DNA from: Streptomyces koelreuteriae
GTDB lineage: Bacteria; Actinomycetota; Actinomycetes; Streptomycetales; Streptomycetaceae
DNA: 64,000 nucleotides
Direction of reading: 5' to 3'
NCBI RefSeq assembly: GCF_018604545.1
Contig: NZ_CP075896.1
Location: 8,494,001 to 8,558,000 of the forward strand
This document shows, one piece after another, positions 1 to 8,199 of the stretch (within the stretch, counting starts at the first letter, position 1; each line of letters starts with the position of its first letter). The position numbers and the translations under genes were made by a program. Under the pieces are notes generated by a model. That model made no database searches, was not told the DNA's origin, and was given only the letters and a program-made list of their open reading frames with translations.

Positions 1-878
1 AGGACGCGCTGGCCGCCGACGGACAGGTGAACCGCAGCTGGAAACCGCTCGGCGAACTGGCCCAGGTGTGCGCGACCGTGTCCCGGCACACCGCGCCCCC
101 CGATCCACTCCACGCGTGCGCGGCCGACCTCATGACCTTCGCCTGGCAGCAGACCGGCCGGGGCGAGCTGTTCGTGCGCCTGCAACGGCTGGAGCCCTTC
201 GCCACCTACCCGTTGGAGGTGTACGCCGCCATGGCCGCGGCGGGCCTCAGGCACCCCGGCTACGAGGCGGCCACCGCCACGGTGGCCCGCACCCGCGGCT
301 GGCGGCTCACCGAGCAGGAGCCCACCCGGCGGCTCGGCGTCCTGAACGCCGAGACCCGCAGCGGCATCCGGCCCTCCGACGGAATGCCGCAGGCGCTGCG
401 GCACACCTGGCTGGCCGGTCTGCCCGAGCCCTGGACCTTCGAACAGTCCTCCGGCTACTCCCTCACCCACGTGGTCTTCCACCTCACCGACTGGGGACGC
501 GCCGGGCCCGGGGGCGTACCACCGGACGTCGCCGGCTACCTGGCCGACTGGCTGCCGCCCTGGCTCGACACCTGTCTGGACGCCGGGATGTGGGACCTCG
601 GCTGCGAACTGCTGGCCGTGGCGGCGAGCCTGCCCCTGCTGCCCGAACCCGCCGTCCTCGAGGACGCCTGGGCCCGGGTCGCGGCGGTTCAGCACCCCTC
701 CGGCGCGATCCCGGAGCAAGGAGGCGGAACGGACCACGACGGCGGCCCGGACTTCCTCACCCACTACCACCCCACCCTCATGGCCGCCTTCGCGGCAACC
801 CTGACCACAGGGCGCCTCGAGGACGGAGCACGGGCGGGTGCGCACCACCCGCCCGGCGGACAAGGAGTGCTGGGATGA
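1..878 (+). CDS. Uncharacterised ~300-aa family protein, copy 1 (5' end outside window)
   Basis: The frame is open to the first base, so the true start lies upstream. The protein aligns along its whole visible length with the next gene: KPLGELA against KPIGELA, PTRRLG, EPWT, and a block with His-X-Val-Phe-His-Leu-Thr-Asp-Trp-Gly (THVVFHLTDWG, encoded from about 464). Compared with that copy, roughly 30 N-terminal residues are missing from the window. No signal peptide or membrane segment is visible, so it is probably cytoplasmic. The family resembles what I recall as DUF6895, but I cannot confirm that; no function is known to me. The stop overlaps the next start as ATGA, which indicates translational coupling. 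The conserved His and Asp residues could be catalytic or structural. Confidence 0.8.
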   Translation, partial: DALAADGQVNRSWKPLGELAQVCATVSRHTAPPDPLHACAADLMTFAWQQTGRGELFVRLQRLEPFATYPLEVYAAMAAAGLRHPGYEAATATVARTRGWRLTEQEPTRRLGVLNAETRSGIRPSDGMPQALRHTWLAGLPEPWTFEQSSGYSLTHVVFHLTDWGRAGPGGVPPDVAGYLADWLPPWLDTCLDAGMWDLGCELLAVAASLPLLPEPAVLEDAWARVAAVQHPSGAIPEQGGGTDHDGGPDFLTHYHPTLMAAFAATLTTGRLEDGARAGAHHPPGGQGVLG

Positions 879-1792
879 CCGACACCCGCCTGATCCACAA
901 CGTCGGAGCAGGCGCCCTGGAATGGCTGTGGGCCCACCGCGACGGATTCGAGCTGGAACCCGACGTCGACCCGGAGGTCGGCTTCCTGGAGCGCTTCAAA
1001 CCCATCGGCGAACTCGCCATGATCTGCAAGGTGCTGTTCCGAGAGGGCGTCGCGGGATCGCGCCAGGCGCAGCTCGCCCGGCAACTCCTCGACCACGCCT
1101 GGCGCGAGACGCTGGACGGCGGTCGCATGCTGGTGCGCGGGCAGCTCACGGAGCCGATCTCCCCCATCCCGTTCGAGGTGTACCTGCCCTTCAAGGAACT
1201 CGGCTACAGCCAGCCGGAGGTGGAGCGGGCCGCCGCCCTGAACCACCGGCTGGAGAGCTGGGTGTCCTTCGAGGCGACCCCCACCCGGCGGCTCGGACTC
1301 TCCGCGTTCCAGCGCCGCTTCGGCCTCCCGCCCCGCCCTGCGGAGGCCGAACTGCGCGACACCACCTGGCTGGCCCGCACCCCCGAACCCTGGACGGTGG
1401 AAGGGCACATCGCCTACGACGTCACGCACAACGTCTTCCATCTGACCGACTGGGGAGAGAACCCGGACGGCCTGCCGCCCGCCACCGCCGACTACCTCGC
1501 GACCTGGCTGCCCGTCTGGATCGACGACTGGCTGGACCTGGAGCGCTGGGACCTGCTCGGCGAACTGCTGGTGGTCGACGCCTGCCTGCCCCGCCCCACC
1601 CTGGACGAGAGGGCCTGGGAGGGCTTCGCCGCCGCACAGCAGCCCGACGGTGCCATGCCGGCCCTGCGGACGATGCCCGAGGGCGCCCCCGACGAGGTGT
1701 TCGACATCGTCTACCACCCGACCCTGGTCGCCGCCTACGCCTCCGTACTGGCCACCTCCCGCTCCCTGTCCCGCCTGGCACACGCCTCATGA
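875..1792 (+). CDS. Uncharacterised ~300-aa family protein, copy 2
   Basis: A 305-aa paralogue of the preceding gene. The start ATG overlaps the upstream stop (ATGA) and has a GGAG seven bases before it. Shared blocks include KPIGELA near residue 40, PTRRLG, a Trp-Leu-Ala/EPWT block and THNVFHLTDWG at residues 184-194, followed by a Trp-rich helix (YLATWLPVWIDDWL). No membrane segments are visible and the predicted composition is mostly helical. Tandem duplication with divergence of about half the residues suggests two non-redundant subunits or two related enzymes acting on different substrates. It also overlaps the following hydrolase gene by four bases, so the three products are probably made in fixed proportion. 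Function unknown. Confidence 0.85.
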   Translation: MTDTRLIHNVGAGALEWLWAHRDGFELEPDVDPEVGFLERFKPIGELAMICKVLFREGVAGSRQAQLARQLLDHAWRETLDGGRMLVRGQLTEPISPIPFEVYLPFKELGYSQPEVERAAALNHRLESWVSFEATPTRRLGLSAFQRRFGLPPRPAEAELRDTTWLARTPEPWTVEGHIAYDVTHNVFHLTDWGENPDGLPPATADYLATWLPVWIDDWLDLERWDLLGELLVVDACLPRPTLDERAWEGFAAAQQPDGAMPALRTMPEGAPDEVFDIVYHPTLVAAYASVLATSRSLSRLAHAS

Positions 1793-2904
1793 CGACCGGC
1801 CGGCCCGCCTCGCGCGCCCGGTCGGCGGATCCTCCCCAGGAGGACGGGCCACTCGGCGCGCGGCTCGCGGACGCCGTCGCCGCGGCCGACGCCCCGGACG
1901 TCGTCTTCGCCCTCTCGCGGCACGGCCGCCGCACCGTCCTGAGCGGCGGTACCGCCCCGCCTCCGCCGATTCCCCGAGAGGACCTGCGGTACGAGATCGG
2001 CTCGGCCGCCAAGACGTTCACCGGACTGCTGCTGGCCCGGCTGATCCACACCGGGCCGCTGTCCGGCGGTGAACCGGCCGTCGCCCTCCTGGACGGGGGG
2101 CGGCCCACCGGTCCCCACCCGGTGACGCTCGCCCATCTGATCACCCACACCTCCGGACTGCCCGCCCTGCCGCCCGGCTTCCTCCGGCGGGCCCTGCCCG
2201 CCTGGCACACCAACCCCTACGGCCGTTTCCCGGCCGACCGGGTCGTCGACGCCTTCCTGCGTCACCGGCCGCGCCACCGCCCCGGCACCCGATGGCGCTA
2301 CTCCAACTACGGCGTCGCCGTCCTCGGACACGCACTCGCCGCCGCGACCGGCACACCGTGGGAGGACCTGCTCACCGGCCAGGTCCTGCACCCGCTCGGC
2401 CTGGACGGCACGACCCTGCGCGCGGACGGCTCCGGACTCGACGCACTCGGACACGGCACGGACGGCCGGTCACCCGTGCCCGCCTTCGACGCCGGAGGCT
2501 TCCAGGCCGCGGGTGCCGTCCGGGCCACCCCGCACGACCTGCTCACCTTCCTCGAAGCCCATCTGGACCCCGCCGGGGCACCACCCCGACTGGCCGCGCC
2601 CCTGCACGAGGTGCGCCGGCCCGTGCTCCGCCGGGGCATCGGGCACCGGCACGTCCACACCACCGCCTGGTTCAGTCACCCGGCCGACGGCGGACCGCTG
2701 TACTTCCACAGCGGCGCGACCCTCGGCCAGCAGGCGTTCCTGGGCTTCCGGCCCGACACCGGCACGGCCCTGGCCGCGGTGTGCACCCGTCGCTTCCGGG
2801 GCCACGACCCGTTCCTGGCCACCGCGTACGGGCTGCTGACGGAGGATCAGCGGGCCCGGCCCGGCACCGACGGCGTGTGCCGCGCCGGCGCCGGACCGCA
2901 CTGA
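1789..2904 (+). CDS. Beta-lactamase-fold serine hydrolase (class C / esterase type)
   Basis: A 371-aa member of the serine beta-lactamase-like superfamily (PF00144), which includes class C beta-lactamases, D-amino-acid peptidases and esterases. The three active-site elements are visible: Ser-Ala-Ala-Lys at 72-75 (SxxK, nucleophile and general base), Tyr-Ser-Asn at 171-173 (YxN) and His-Ser-Gly at 307-309, which replaces the KTG triad. The HSG variant is common in esterase or transacylase members rather than true beta-lactamases. There is no obvious signal peptide, so it probably acts in the cytoplasm, unlike secreted beta-lactamases. It overlaps the paralogue pair (ATGA) and is likely part of the same pathway, perhaps as an acyl hydrolase or transferase. 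It converges with the next gene, with only seven bases between stops. Confidence 0.85.
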   Translation: MTTGRPASRARSADPPQEDGPLGARLADAVAAADAPDVVFALSRHGRRTVLSGGTAPPPPIPREDLRYEIGSAAKTFTGLLLARLIHTGPLSGGEPAVALLDGGRPTGPHPVTLAHLITHTSGLPALPPGFLRRALPAWHTNPYGRFPADRVVDAFLRHRPRHRPGTRWRYSNYGVAVLGHALAAATGTPWEDLLTGQVLHPLGLDGTTLRADGSGLDALGHGTDGRSPVPAFDAGGFQAAGAVRATPHDLLTFLEAHLDPAGAPPRLAAPLHEVRRPVLRRGIGHRHVHTTAWFSHPADGGPLYFHSGATLGQQAFLGFRPDTGTALAAVCTRRFRGHDPFLATAYGLLTEDQRARPGTDGVCRAGAGPH

Positions 2905-2911
2905 CTCCTCG

Positions 2912-4279
2912 TCACACCCGCTGCCACAGGGCCGGGGTGCGGGTGGGCACCCACACGCCCTGCGCCTGGTGGGTCTGCAGGCACCGGTAGCGCACCCCGC
3001 CGTGGGTCACCGTGGCCCCGGCCTCGTAGACACGGCCGGCGGCCCAGGTCTGCACCACGTTGGCCTGCGGTGCCGCCGCCGCGGCGGGGGCGGTCTTCAG
3101 GGTGAGGCCGAAGGCGCTGAGCAGCGGATTGATCGGCTGGAAGAACGTCGTGCCCCCGCTCTTGCAGTCGCCCGTACCACCCGAGGTCACGCCCTGCGCC
3201 TGGACGCCCGCGACGTAGGGCCCGCCGGAGTCGCCCGGCTCGGCGCACACCGTCGTCCGGGTCAGCCCGTCCACCCTGCCCTCGGCGTAGCTGACACTGG
3301 CGTCGTGCTGCTCGACCTTGCCGCAGTGCCACCCGCTGGTGGAGCCGGAGCGGCAGACGGCGGCCCCGACGAGCGCCTGCACCGAGCCGGTGACCTGCAC
3401 CTTCTGCTCGCCCTCGGCCTTCACGTTCGCCGTCGCCGTCCACTGGTCGTTGACGGCCACCCACGACATGTCCTTGCCGGGGAACGTGGAGGCCTGGAAC
3501 GTGCCCTGCTGCGCCTGGTCGAACCCGGTCGTCGTATCGCCCTTCTTGCCGCAGTGGCCCACCGAGGCGAAGCCCTGCTGCTGGCCCTTGGTGACGGAGA
3601 ACCCGATGGAGCAGCGGGCGCTGCCGTTGATGTAGTAGGGGTCGCCGCCGGTGAGGTCCGCCAGCAGACGCGGGCGCTCCGCCGTCACCGTGACGCCCAC
3701 GCTCTTGGCGTCGAGGCCCGCGGCCTTGACGAACGCGGCGGCCGCGGCCTTGCTCCGGGCCTGCACCGCGACCCGGTTCGCCGGGATGTCGACGTACCAC
3801 AGGGGCGTGTCGCCGGTGTTGGCACGGGCCGCCGCCCCGTCCAGCTTCTTCTTCGCCGCCTGGAGGTCCCGGAGCGTCTTCTTCACGACGGCGGCCTTGG
3901 CGCCCTGGGCCTTGATGGCGGGCACGTCCGCGGTGTTCGTCGTCGCCACCACCAGCTCCTGCGCCGTCGTGCCGCGCAGCCAGGCCCCCGCGAAGCGGGT
4001 GCCCAGGGCGTTGCGCAGCCGCCCCGCACGGGTGCCCGCCTCCGCCTCGTTGACCAGCCGCCGGGACGCCTGGGCCGGTGTCAGCCCGAGGTCGCGCTCC
4101 AGGGCGCGCAGCATCGGGGCCGACGGCCGGTCGGCGCCCAGGGTCTGGGCGGCCGAGGGCAGCGGGCCCGCGGGGGGCGCGGGTTCGGCCGCCACGGCGG
4201 AGGGGAGCCCGGTGGCGACGAGTGCGCCGAGTGCGGCCAGGGCCGCCCGGCGGCCGGTCACGGCGTGTCTGTGGACCAT
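2912..4279 (-). CDS. Secreted streptogrisin-like serine protease (S1) with C-terminal carbohydrate-binding module
   Basis: A 455-aa prepro-protease. A signal peptide covers about residues 1-31 (arginine-rich start, then an Ala/Leu core ending AVAA). An alpha-lytic-protease-type pro-region fills about 40-205 and would be removed autocatalytically. The mature trypsin-fold domain begins near 210. The triad is visible: His242 in GHC, Asp270 in KDMSW, Ser351 in GDSGGP, with paired cysteines at 223/243, 309/319 and 345/372. Residues ~408-455 form a small aromatic-rich module (Trp411, Tyr418, Tyr431, Trp443, Trp452) like chitin-binding CBM5/12 domains, joined by an Ala-rich linker. Streptogrisin C has the same layout. 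The start has GAAGGAG nine bases upstream. It lies 55 bases downstream of phoD on the same strand, so co-transcription is possible. Confidence 0.92.
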   Translation of the reverse strand: MVHRHAVTGRRAALAALGALVATGLPSAVAAEPAPPAGPLPSAAQTLGADRPSAPMLRALERDLGLTPAQASRRLVNEAEAGTRAGRLRNALGTRFAGAWLRGTTAQELVVATTNTADVPAIKAQGAKAAVVKKTLRDLQAAKKKLDGAAARANTGDTPLWYVDIPANRVAVQARSKAAAAAFVKAAGLDAKSVGVTVTAERPRLLADLTGGDPYYINGSARCSIGFSVTKGQQQGFASVGHCGKKGDTTTGFDQAQQGTFQASTFPGKDMSWVAVNDQWTATANVKAEGEQKVQVTGSVQALVGAAVCRSGSTSGWHCGKVEQHDASVSYAEGRVDGLTRTTVCAEPGDSGGPYVAGVQAQGVTSGGTGDCKSGGTTFFQPINPLLSAFGLTLKTAPAAAAAPQANVVQTWAAGRVYEAGATVTHGGVRYRCLQTHQAQGVWVPTRTPALWQRV

Positions 4280-4334
4280 GCGATGTGTCTCCTTCGATCG
4301 CGGTGGAAGTGCGGTACTGCGGGAACCGGGCGTC

Positions 4335-5999
4335 TCACGCGGTCTTCAGGCCGGGCGAACCCACCTCCGTGACGAAGGACGCGGTCGTCGAGACGGTGCC
4401 CCCGGGCTGGGTGATGGACGGGACGGTCCGGAAGTCGACCTGGGCCTTCGCACGGTCCAGCTCGACGCGGACATAGCCGCGCCGGCCGTCGTAGTACTTC
4501 ATGTGGGGGTTGGCCCGCAGGTAGGTGTCCCAGTTGTCGGGCTTCTCGGTCCCGTTGCCGCCGCTGGAGACGGAGGTGCAGGTGAACTCCGTGCCCAGCG
4601 TCCTGGACTTCGGGTCGTCGAAGTCGTCCTTGATGTCGAAGGCGTACCCGACGTGGACGTCGCCGGTGAGGACCATCCAGTTGTCGATGCCGGCGGCCTT
4701 CGCGCCCGCCGTGACCCGGTCGCGGGAGCCGCGGTAGCCGTCCCAGGCGTCCATGGAGACCCGGGCCGGCCCGCTCACGTCGAACTTGCGCTGTGAGAAG
4801 CACACCTGCTGGGGCAGCACGTGCCACAGCGCGGAGGAGTCCCGCCAGCCGTCCAGCAGCCAGCGTTCCTGCGTGGCTCCGGTCAGGGTGCGGGCCGGGT
4901 CGTCCGACTCGGTGCCCGGCGCGTGCGGCCGGTCGTCGTAGGCCTGGTCGGAGCGGTACTGGCGGGTGTCGAGAAGGTCGAACTGGACGAGCGACCCCCA
5001 GTTCAGCCGGCGGTACAGCCGGGCGTCGGGGCCCTGCGGCAATTGCTCGGCGCGCAGCGGCTGGTTCTCCCAGTAGGCCCGGTAGGCGGCGGCGCGTCGT
5101 GCCAGGAACTGCTCCGGGGAGGTGCCGTTCTCGTCGAAGGCGCCCGCGTAGTTGTTCTCCGTCTCGTGGTCGTCCCAGGTGACGAGGAACGGGTGGCGGG
5201 CGTGCGCGGCGCGCAGGTCCGGGTCGTTCTTGTAGAGCGCGTAGCGCAGCCGGTAGTCGGCGAGGGTGACCGTCTCGCGGTTGAACACGTCGGGCAGCTT
5301 GCGGTCGCTGTAGCGGCGGGCCCCGCCGGCGGAGTCCACCGGGTACTCGTACAGGTAGTCGCCGAGGTGGAACACCGCGTCGACGTCCTCCTCGGCCAGA
5401 TGCCGGTGGGCGGTGTAGTAGCCGTCCTGGTAGGCCTGGCAGGCCACGGCGGCCAGCCGCATGCCGGCGGTGGCGCTGCCCGCGGCCGGTGCCGTACGGG
5501 TCCGGCCCGTGGGGCTGATCCAGTCGCCCACCCGGAACCGGTAGTAGTAGTGGCGGTCCGGCCTCAGGCCTTTGATGTCGACGTGCACGCTGTGGGCGTA
5601 CTCGGGATGGGCCGTGGCGACCCCCCGCTGCTCGACGAGCGCGAACCACTCGTCCAGGGCCACTTCCCAGGAGACGGCGACCCGTTCCTGGCCCAGGCCG
5701 CCGTCCGCGGTGAACGGCTGGGGGGCCAGCCGGGTCCAGAGCAGCACCGAGTCGGGCAGCGGATCGCCGGAGGCCACGCCGAGGGTGAAGGGGTCGTCGG
5801 AGACCCGGGCGGCGTCGAGTTCCGGAGCGGCGGTGGCGCCGCGGGCCGGCCGGTTGGTGCTGAAGGCGAGCATCGCCGCCGCCGCGGTGACGGTCAGGAA
5901 GCGGCGGCGGGCGACGTGCGGCGCCGCGGTGCGCAGTACGGCGTCGTGCGGGGAGAAGGCATGCTCGGACGGTGCATTCCGACGGCCCGTCAGCGCCAT
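4335..5999 (-). CDS. phoD: Alkaline phosphatase PhoD, Tat-exported
   Basis: A 554-aa PhoD-family metallophosphatase, secreted to release phosphate from phosphomonoesters and diesters. The N-terminus has a twin-arginine signal (ARRRFLTVTAAAAML), fitting export of a folded Fe/Ca enzyme. The N-terminal PhoD domain is followed by the catalytic domain with the characteristic FHLGDYLYEY, VTWDDHETENNYAG and LTGDVHVGYAFD metal-binding motifs. A start at 5999 is chosen over an upstream in-frame ATG at 6050 because GAGAGGAC lies about seven bases before it. The family is normally under PhoR-PhoP control. I did not find a convincing pair of GTTCACC-type PHO-box repeats on the coding strand, but there is an AT-rich promoter-like region with a perfect palindrome upstream. 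Confidence 0.93.
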   Translation of the reverse strand: MALTGRRNAPSEHAFSPHDAVLRTAAPHVARRRFLTVTAAAAMLAFSTNRPARGATAAPELDAARVSDDPFTLGVASGDPLPDSVLLWTRLAPQPFTADGGLGQERVAVSWEVALDEWFALVEQRGVATAHPEYAHSVHVDIKGLRPDRHYYYRFRVGDWISPTGRTRTAPAAGSATAGMRLAAVACQAYQDGYYTAHRHLAEEDVDAVFHLGDYLYEYPVDSAGGARRYSDRKLPDVFNRETVTLADYRLRYALYKNDPDLRAAHARHPFLVTWDDHETENNYAGAFDENGTSPEQFLARRAAAYRAYWENQPLRAEQLPQGPDARLYRRLNWGSLVQFDLLDTRQYRSDQAYDDRPHAPGTESDDPARTLTGATQERWLLDGWRDSSALWHVLPQQVCFSQRKFDVSGPARVSMDAWDGYRGSRDRVTAGAKAAGIDNWMVLTGDVHVGYAFDIKDDFDDPKSRTLGTEFTCTSVSSGGNGTEKPDNWDTYLRANPHMKYYDGRRGYVRVELDRAKAQVDFRTVPSITQPGGTVSTTASFVTEVGSPGLKTA

Positions 6000-6070
6000 C
6001 TGATGTCCTCTCGTACGGGGCAGGGCGCCCCGGACGGACGCGTGGGGCATCGCCGACGTGGGGAGCGCGG

Positions 6071-6082
6071 AGCATGCATGCT
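6071..6082. promoter_or_regulatory. Perfect 12-bp palindrome upstream of phoD
   Basis: AGCATGCATGCT lies about 72 bases before the phoD start, inside the only AT-rich patch of the 240-base gap between the metallophosphoesterase operon and phoD. On the phoD strand it overlaps a TAGCAT hexamer that could be a -10 element. It may be a repressor operator or a coincidence of alternating GCAT. No known PHO box overlaps it. Confidence 0.3.
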
Positions 6083-6189
6083 AAGCAGACAAAATGCCTA
6101 AAACGGTTGCGACCTGCGGGGCGTTCACACCAGAGGCGGTACGGGGACGGCGCCTCACGCCACCTGCGACGGAACCCGGAACACGGAAA

Positions 6190-6215
6190 GCGCCGCCGGC
6201 GTGAGCCGACGGCGC
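6190..6215 (-). terminator. Hairpin downstream of the metallophosphoesterase operon
   Basis: An 11-base inverted repeat with a single mismatch around a GTGA loop (GCGCCGCCGGC / GCCGACGGCGC) lies 24 bases past the stop at 6240. There is no U-tract, as is usual in Streptomyces. Confidence 0.55.
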
Positions 6216-6239
6216 ATCAGGGGTGAGGGGCGGGGAGTG

Positions 6240-7004
6240 CTAATGGGCGGCTTGCGCGGCGGCCCCGGAGGCCGCGTGGTCACGCACCGGCAGGTGGTAC
6301 ACGTGGAACGCCCGCCCGATGACCGGCTGGGCGACATTGCGCACCCGTACGCCGCCGCTCGTCATGCCGTGTTCCGTGCCGGCGTGCGCGTGCCCGTGCA
6401 CCGCGAGATCGGCACCGGCCGTGTCGATCGCCTCGGCCAGCAGATAGCTGCCCAGGAACGGATGGATCTCCAGCGGCTCGCCGGCCAGTGTGTCGGCGAC
6501 GGGGGAGTAGTGGGTGAGGGCGATCCGCGCGTCACAGCCCTCCTCGCCGAGCCGCTCCAGGGACGCCCGCAGACCGTCGGCACAGCGCCGCGAGTGCCTG
6601 ACGAACTCCTTCATGACCGGCTCGCCGAACTCCCCGGCGCAGCGGCCGACGAACCCGCCGCCGAACCCCTTGGTCCCGGCCACGCCGATACGCGCTCCGC
6701 CGCACGACAGGACCGTCCCCCGGCCCTCGAGGACATGGGCGCCGGCGTCCCTGAGTACCGCCGTGACCTCCTCGGGCCTGTCGTCGTGATGGTCGTGGTT
6801 GCCGAGGACGGCGACCACCGGGACCCCGAGGCCCTGGATCTCGCGGGCCACCACCCGGGCTTCCTCAAGAGTGCCGTGCCGGGTGAGGTCCCCGGCCAGC
6901 AGCAGGAGGTCGGCGCACTCGGGCAGGGTCTCGAAGGCGGGGCGGAGCACACCCTGGCTGTCGGGCCCCATATGGATGTCTCCGACGGCTGCGACGCGGA
7001 TCAT
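6240..7004 (-). CDS. Calcineurin-like metallophosphoesterase
   Basis: A 254-aa soluble phosphoesterase of the calcineurin superfamily (PF00149). All five metal-binding blocks are present: GDIHMG at 8-13, AGDLTRHG near 37, LGNHDHH near 67, a THYSP His, and HGHAHAG near 210. This set gives a dinuclear metal site able to hydrolyse phosphomonoesters or diesters; the physiological substrate cannot be read from sequence. No signal peptide. The ATG overlaps the upstream BON gene stop (ATGA), so this is the last gene of a three-gene operon that starts at 7976. The conserved arrangement with a nucleotidyltransferase raises the possibility of a nucleotide- or RNA-modification/demodification role, but that is inference. 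Confidence 0.88.
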   Translation of the reverse strand: MIRVAAVGDIHMGPDSQGVLRPAFETLPECADLLLLAGDLTRHGTLEEARVVAREIQGLGVPVVAVLGNHDHHDDRPEEVTAVLRDAGAHVLEGRGTVLSCGGARIGVAGTKGFGGGFVGRCAGEFGEPVMKEFVRHSRRCADGLRASLERLGEEGCDARIALTHYSPVADTLAGEPLEIHPFLGSYLLAEAIDTAGADLAVHGHAHAGTEHGMTSGGVRVRNVAQPVIGRAFHVYHLPVRDHAASGAAAQAAH

Positions 7005-7288
7005 GAGAGTTCCTCCGCACGGTCGGGGGAGGACGCCTCGGTGACCACGAGGTCGCTGTGCACGGGGATCCCGGCGAGTTCCTCGCGGGCGGTGCGCACG
7101 ATCTCCTCGCGGCAGGGCGCCGAGGGCACGGTGCCGGTGAGCAGCACCGTCCGGCCGCGGGCCTCGACCCGTACGCCCAGTTCACCGAGTTCGCCGGAGG
7201 CGAGGCGGTCCTGGAGGTGGGCGATGCGGTAGTCCAGGTTCTGCGCCGGCGGCGCGCCGCCCGAGTCCTGGGAACCGTGGGTGCTCAT
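7001..7288 (-). CDS. BON-domain protein
   Basis: A 95-aa protein consisting almost entirely of one BON domain (about 18-85), with the pattern RLASGELGELGVRVEARGRTVLLTGTVPS followed by a helix with REEIVRTAREEL. BON domains occur in OsmY-like and channel-associated proteins and bind phospholipid or other ligands. No signal peptide is visible, so this copy is probably cytoplasmic or membrane-peripheral. The ribosome site AAGGAG lies eight bases before ATG. It sits ten bases after the nucleotidyltransferase gene and overlaps the metallophosphoesterase by four bases. Single-domain BON proteins are often induced by osmotic or general stress. Confidence 0.85.
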   Translation of the reverse strand: MSTHGSQDSGGAPPAQNLDYRIAHLQDRLASGELGELGVRVEARGRTVLLTGTVPSAPCREEIVRTAREELAGIPVHSDLVVTEASSPDRAEELS

Positions 7289-7298
7289 GGGTGCTCCT

Positions 7299-7976
7299 TC
7301 AGATGACGTTCAGGCGCTCCAGCAGGAAGAAGAAGGCGGCGGGCATGGGCGCGTCCCCGCACTCGCGCCGCACCCGCTCCCAGTCGACCTTCTCCCGCAG
7401 AGCGCGCGCGATGGGCAGGGCGGCGCCGAAGTCGCAGTGGTGCTCGGAGAAGGCGGCGGCCAGGCTCCACAGCAGGTCGGTGGGGGCCAGCACGGGCATG
7501 CGCACCGAGTCGACCGAGATCTCCTCCGCGCGCTCCAGCATCTCCGCCCCGACCGGCCGGTCCGCCAGCTCGAAGATGATGTCCACCGGCTGGCCGAAAC
7601 AGGTGGCCTTGATCAGCCAGTCCTCCGGCGGCGTGTAGACGACCAGCCCCGCGTCCCGGAGCGTGACCGCCACCGCCTCGGCGTCCTCGGGGCGGATGGC
7701 GAAGTCGACGTCGTGCTGGAGGTTCTTCTCGCCTCCGTGCGCGTACGCGGCCACGCTCCCGGCCAGCGCGAACAGATGCCCCTTCCGCTTCAGCAGGGAA
7801 CCGACCTGCTTGGCCGCCTCCAGAATCGCCTGATTGCGGTCCAGGGGCAGTTCGTGCGGCGGCTCAGCGGCCTGCGGATCCTGGGGCGGCGCGGGCTCGG
7901 TCCGGTCCGGCGCCAGTCGGAGATCGGGGATCCCCGGCCGCCGGACGAGCGTCGCGTCATCACCGTTCTCCGCCAT
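7299..7976 (-). CDS. Nucleotidyltransferase-fold protein (AbiEii/MNT-like)
   Basis: A 225-aa protein with a polymerase-beta-type nucleotidyltransferase core. The Gly-Ser nucleotide-binding motif (LAGSVAAYAHG) is followed by the catalytic Asp-X-Asp (HDVDFAI), and a third acidic position may be the Asp in PVDIIFEL. The C-terminal half is helical. The start at 7976 (ATG with GGAG five bases upstream) is preferred to an upstream GTG at 8201, because the intervening 75 residues have no conserved look and include the promoter region. It is the first gene of an operon with a BON protein and a metallophosphoesterase. Family members include AbiE-type toxins and tRNA- or drug-modifying transferases. 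There is no obvious antitoxin gene next to it. Confidence 0.75.
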   Translation of the reverse strand: MAENGDDATLVRRPGIPDLRLAPDRTEPAPPQDPQAAEPPHELPLDRNQAILEAAKQVGSLLKRKGHLFALAGSVAAYAHGGEKNLQHDVDFAIRPEDAEAVAVTLRDAGLVVYTPPEDWLIKATCFGQPVDIIFELADRPVGAEMLERAEEISVDSVRMPVLAPTDLLWSLAAAFSEHHCDFGAALPIARALREKVDWERVRRECGDAPMPAAFFFLLERLNVI

Positions 7977-8199
7977 GACCACTCCATTCGCCGAACCGGA
8001 CACTCCGCTCTGCCGCACCTGGCCCCGAGGGCCCGCGTGCCCGCTCTGAGTACCCAGCGCGCCCGTGCCGACACGGAAGGCTGCGACTCCCTGCTCCGGC
8101 CGAACAAGACAAGCGCTCACACCGCCGACGACGGAATATGGGGCGAGAACCTGGAAAACCGGTTGAAGCCGGATAAAACCCGCGCCTGTGGAGGTCGAC

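Noticed and set aside
1789..2904. True class C beta-lactamase
   Set aside because: No signal peptide and an HSG in place of KTG; a resistance role is not supported.
6000..6239. PHO box upstream of phoD
   Set aside because: A single GTTCAC occurs at 6122, but on the opposite strand and without the 11-bp direct repeat, so it was not called.
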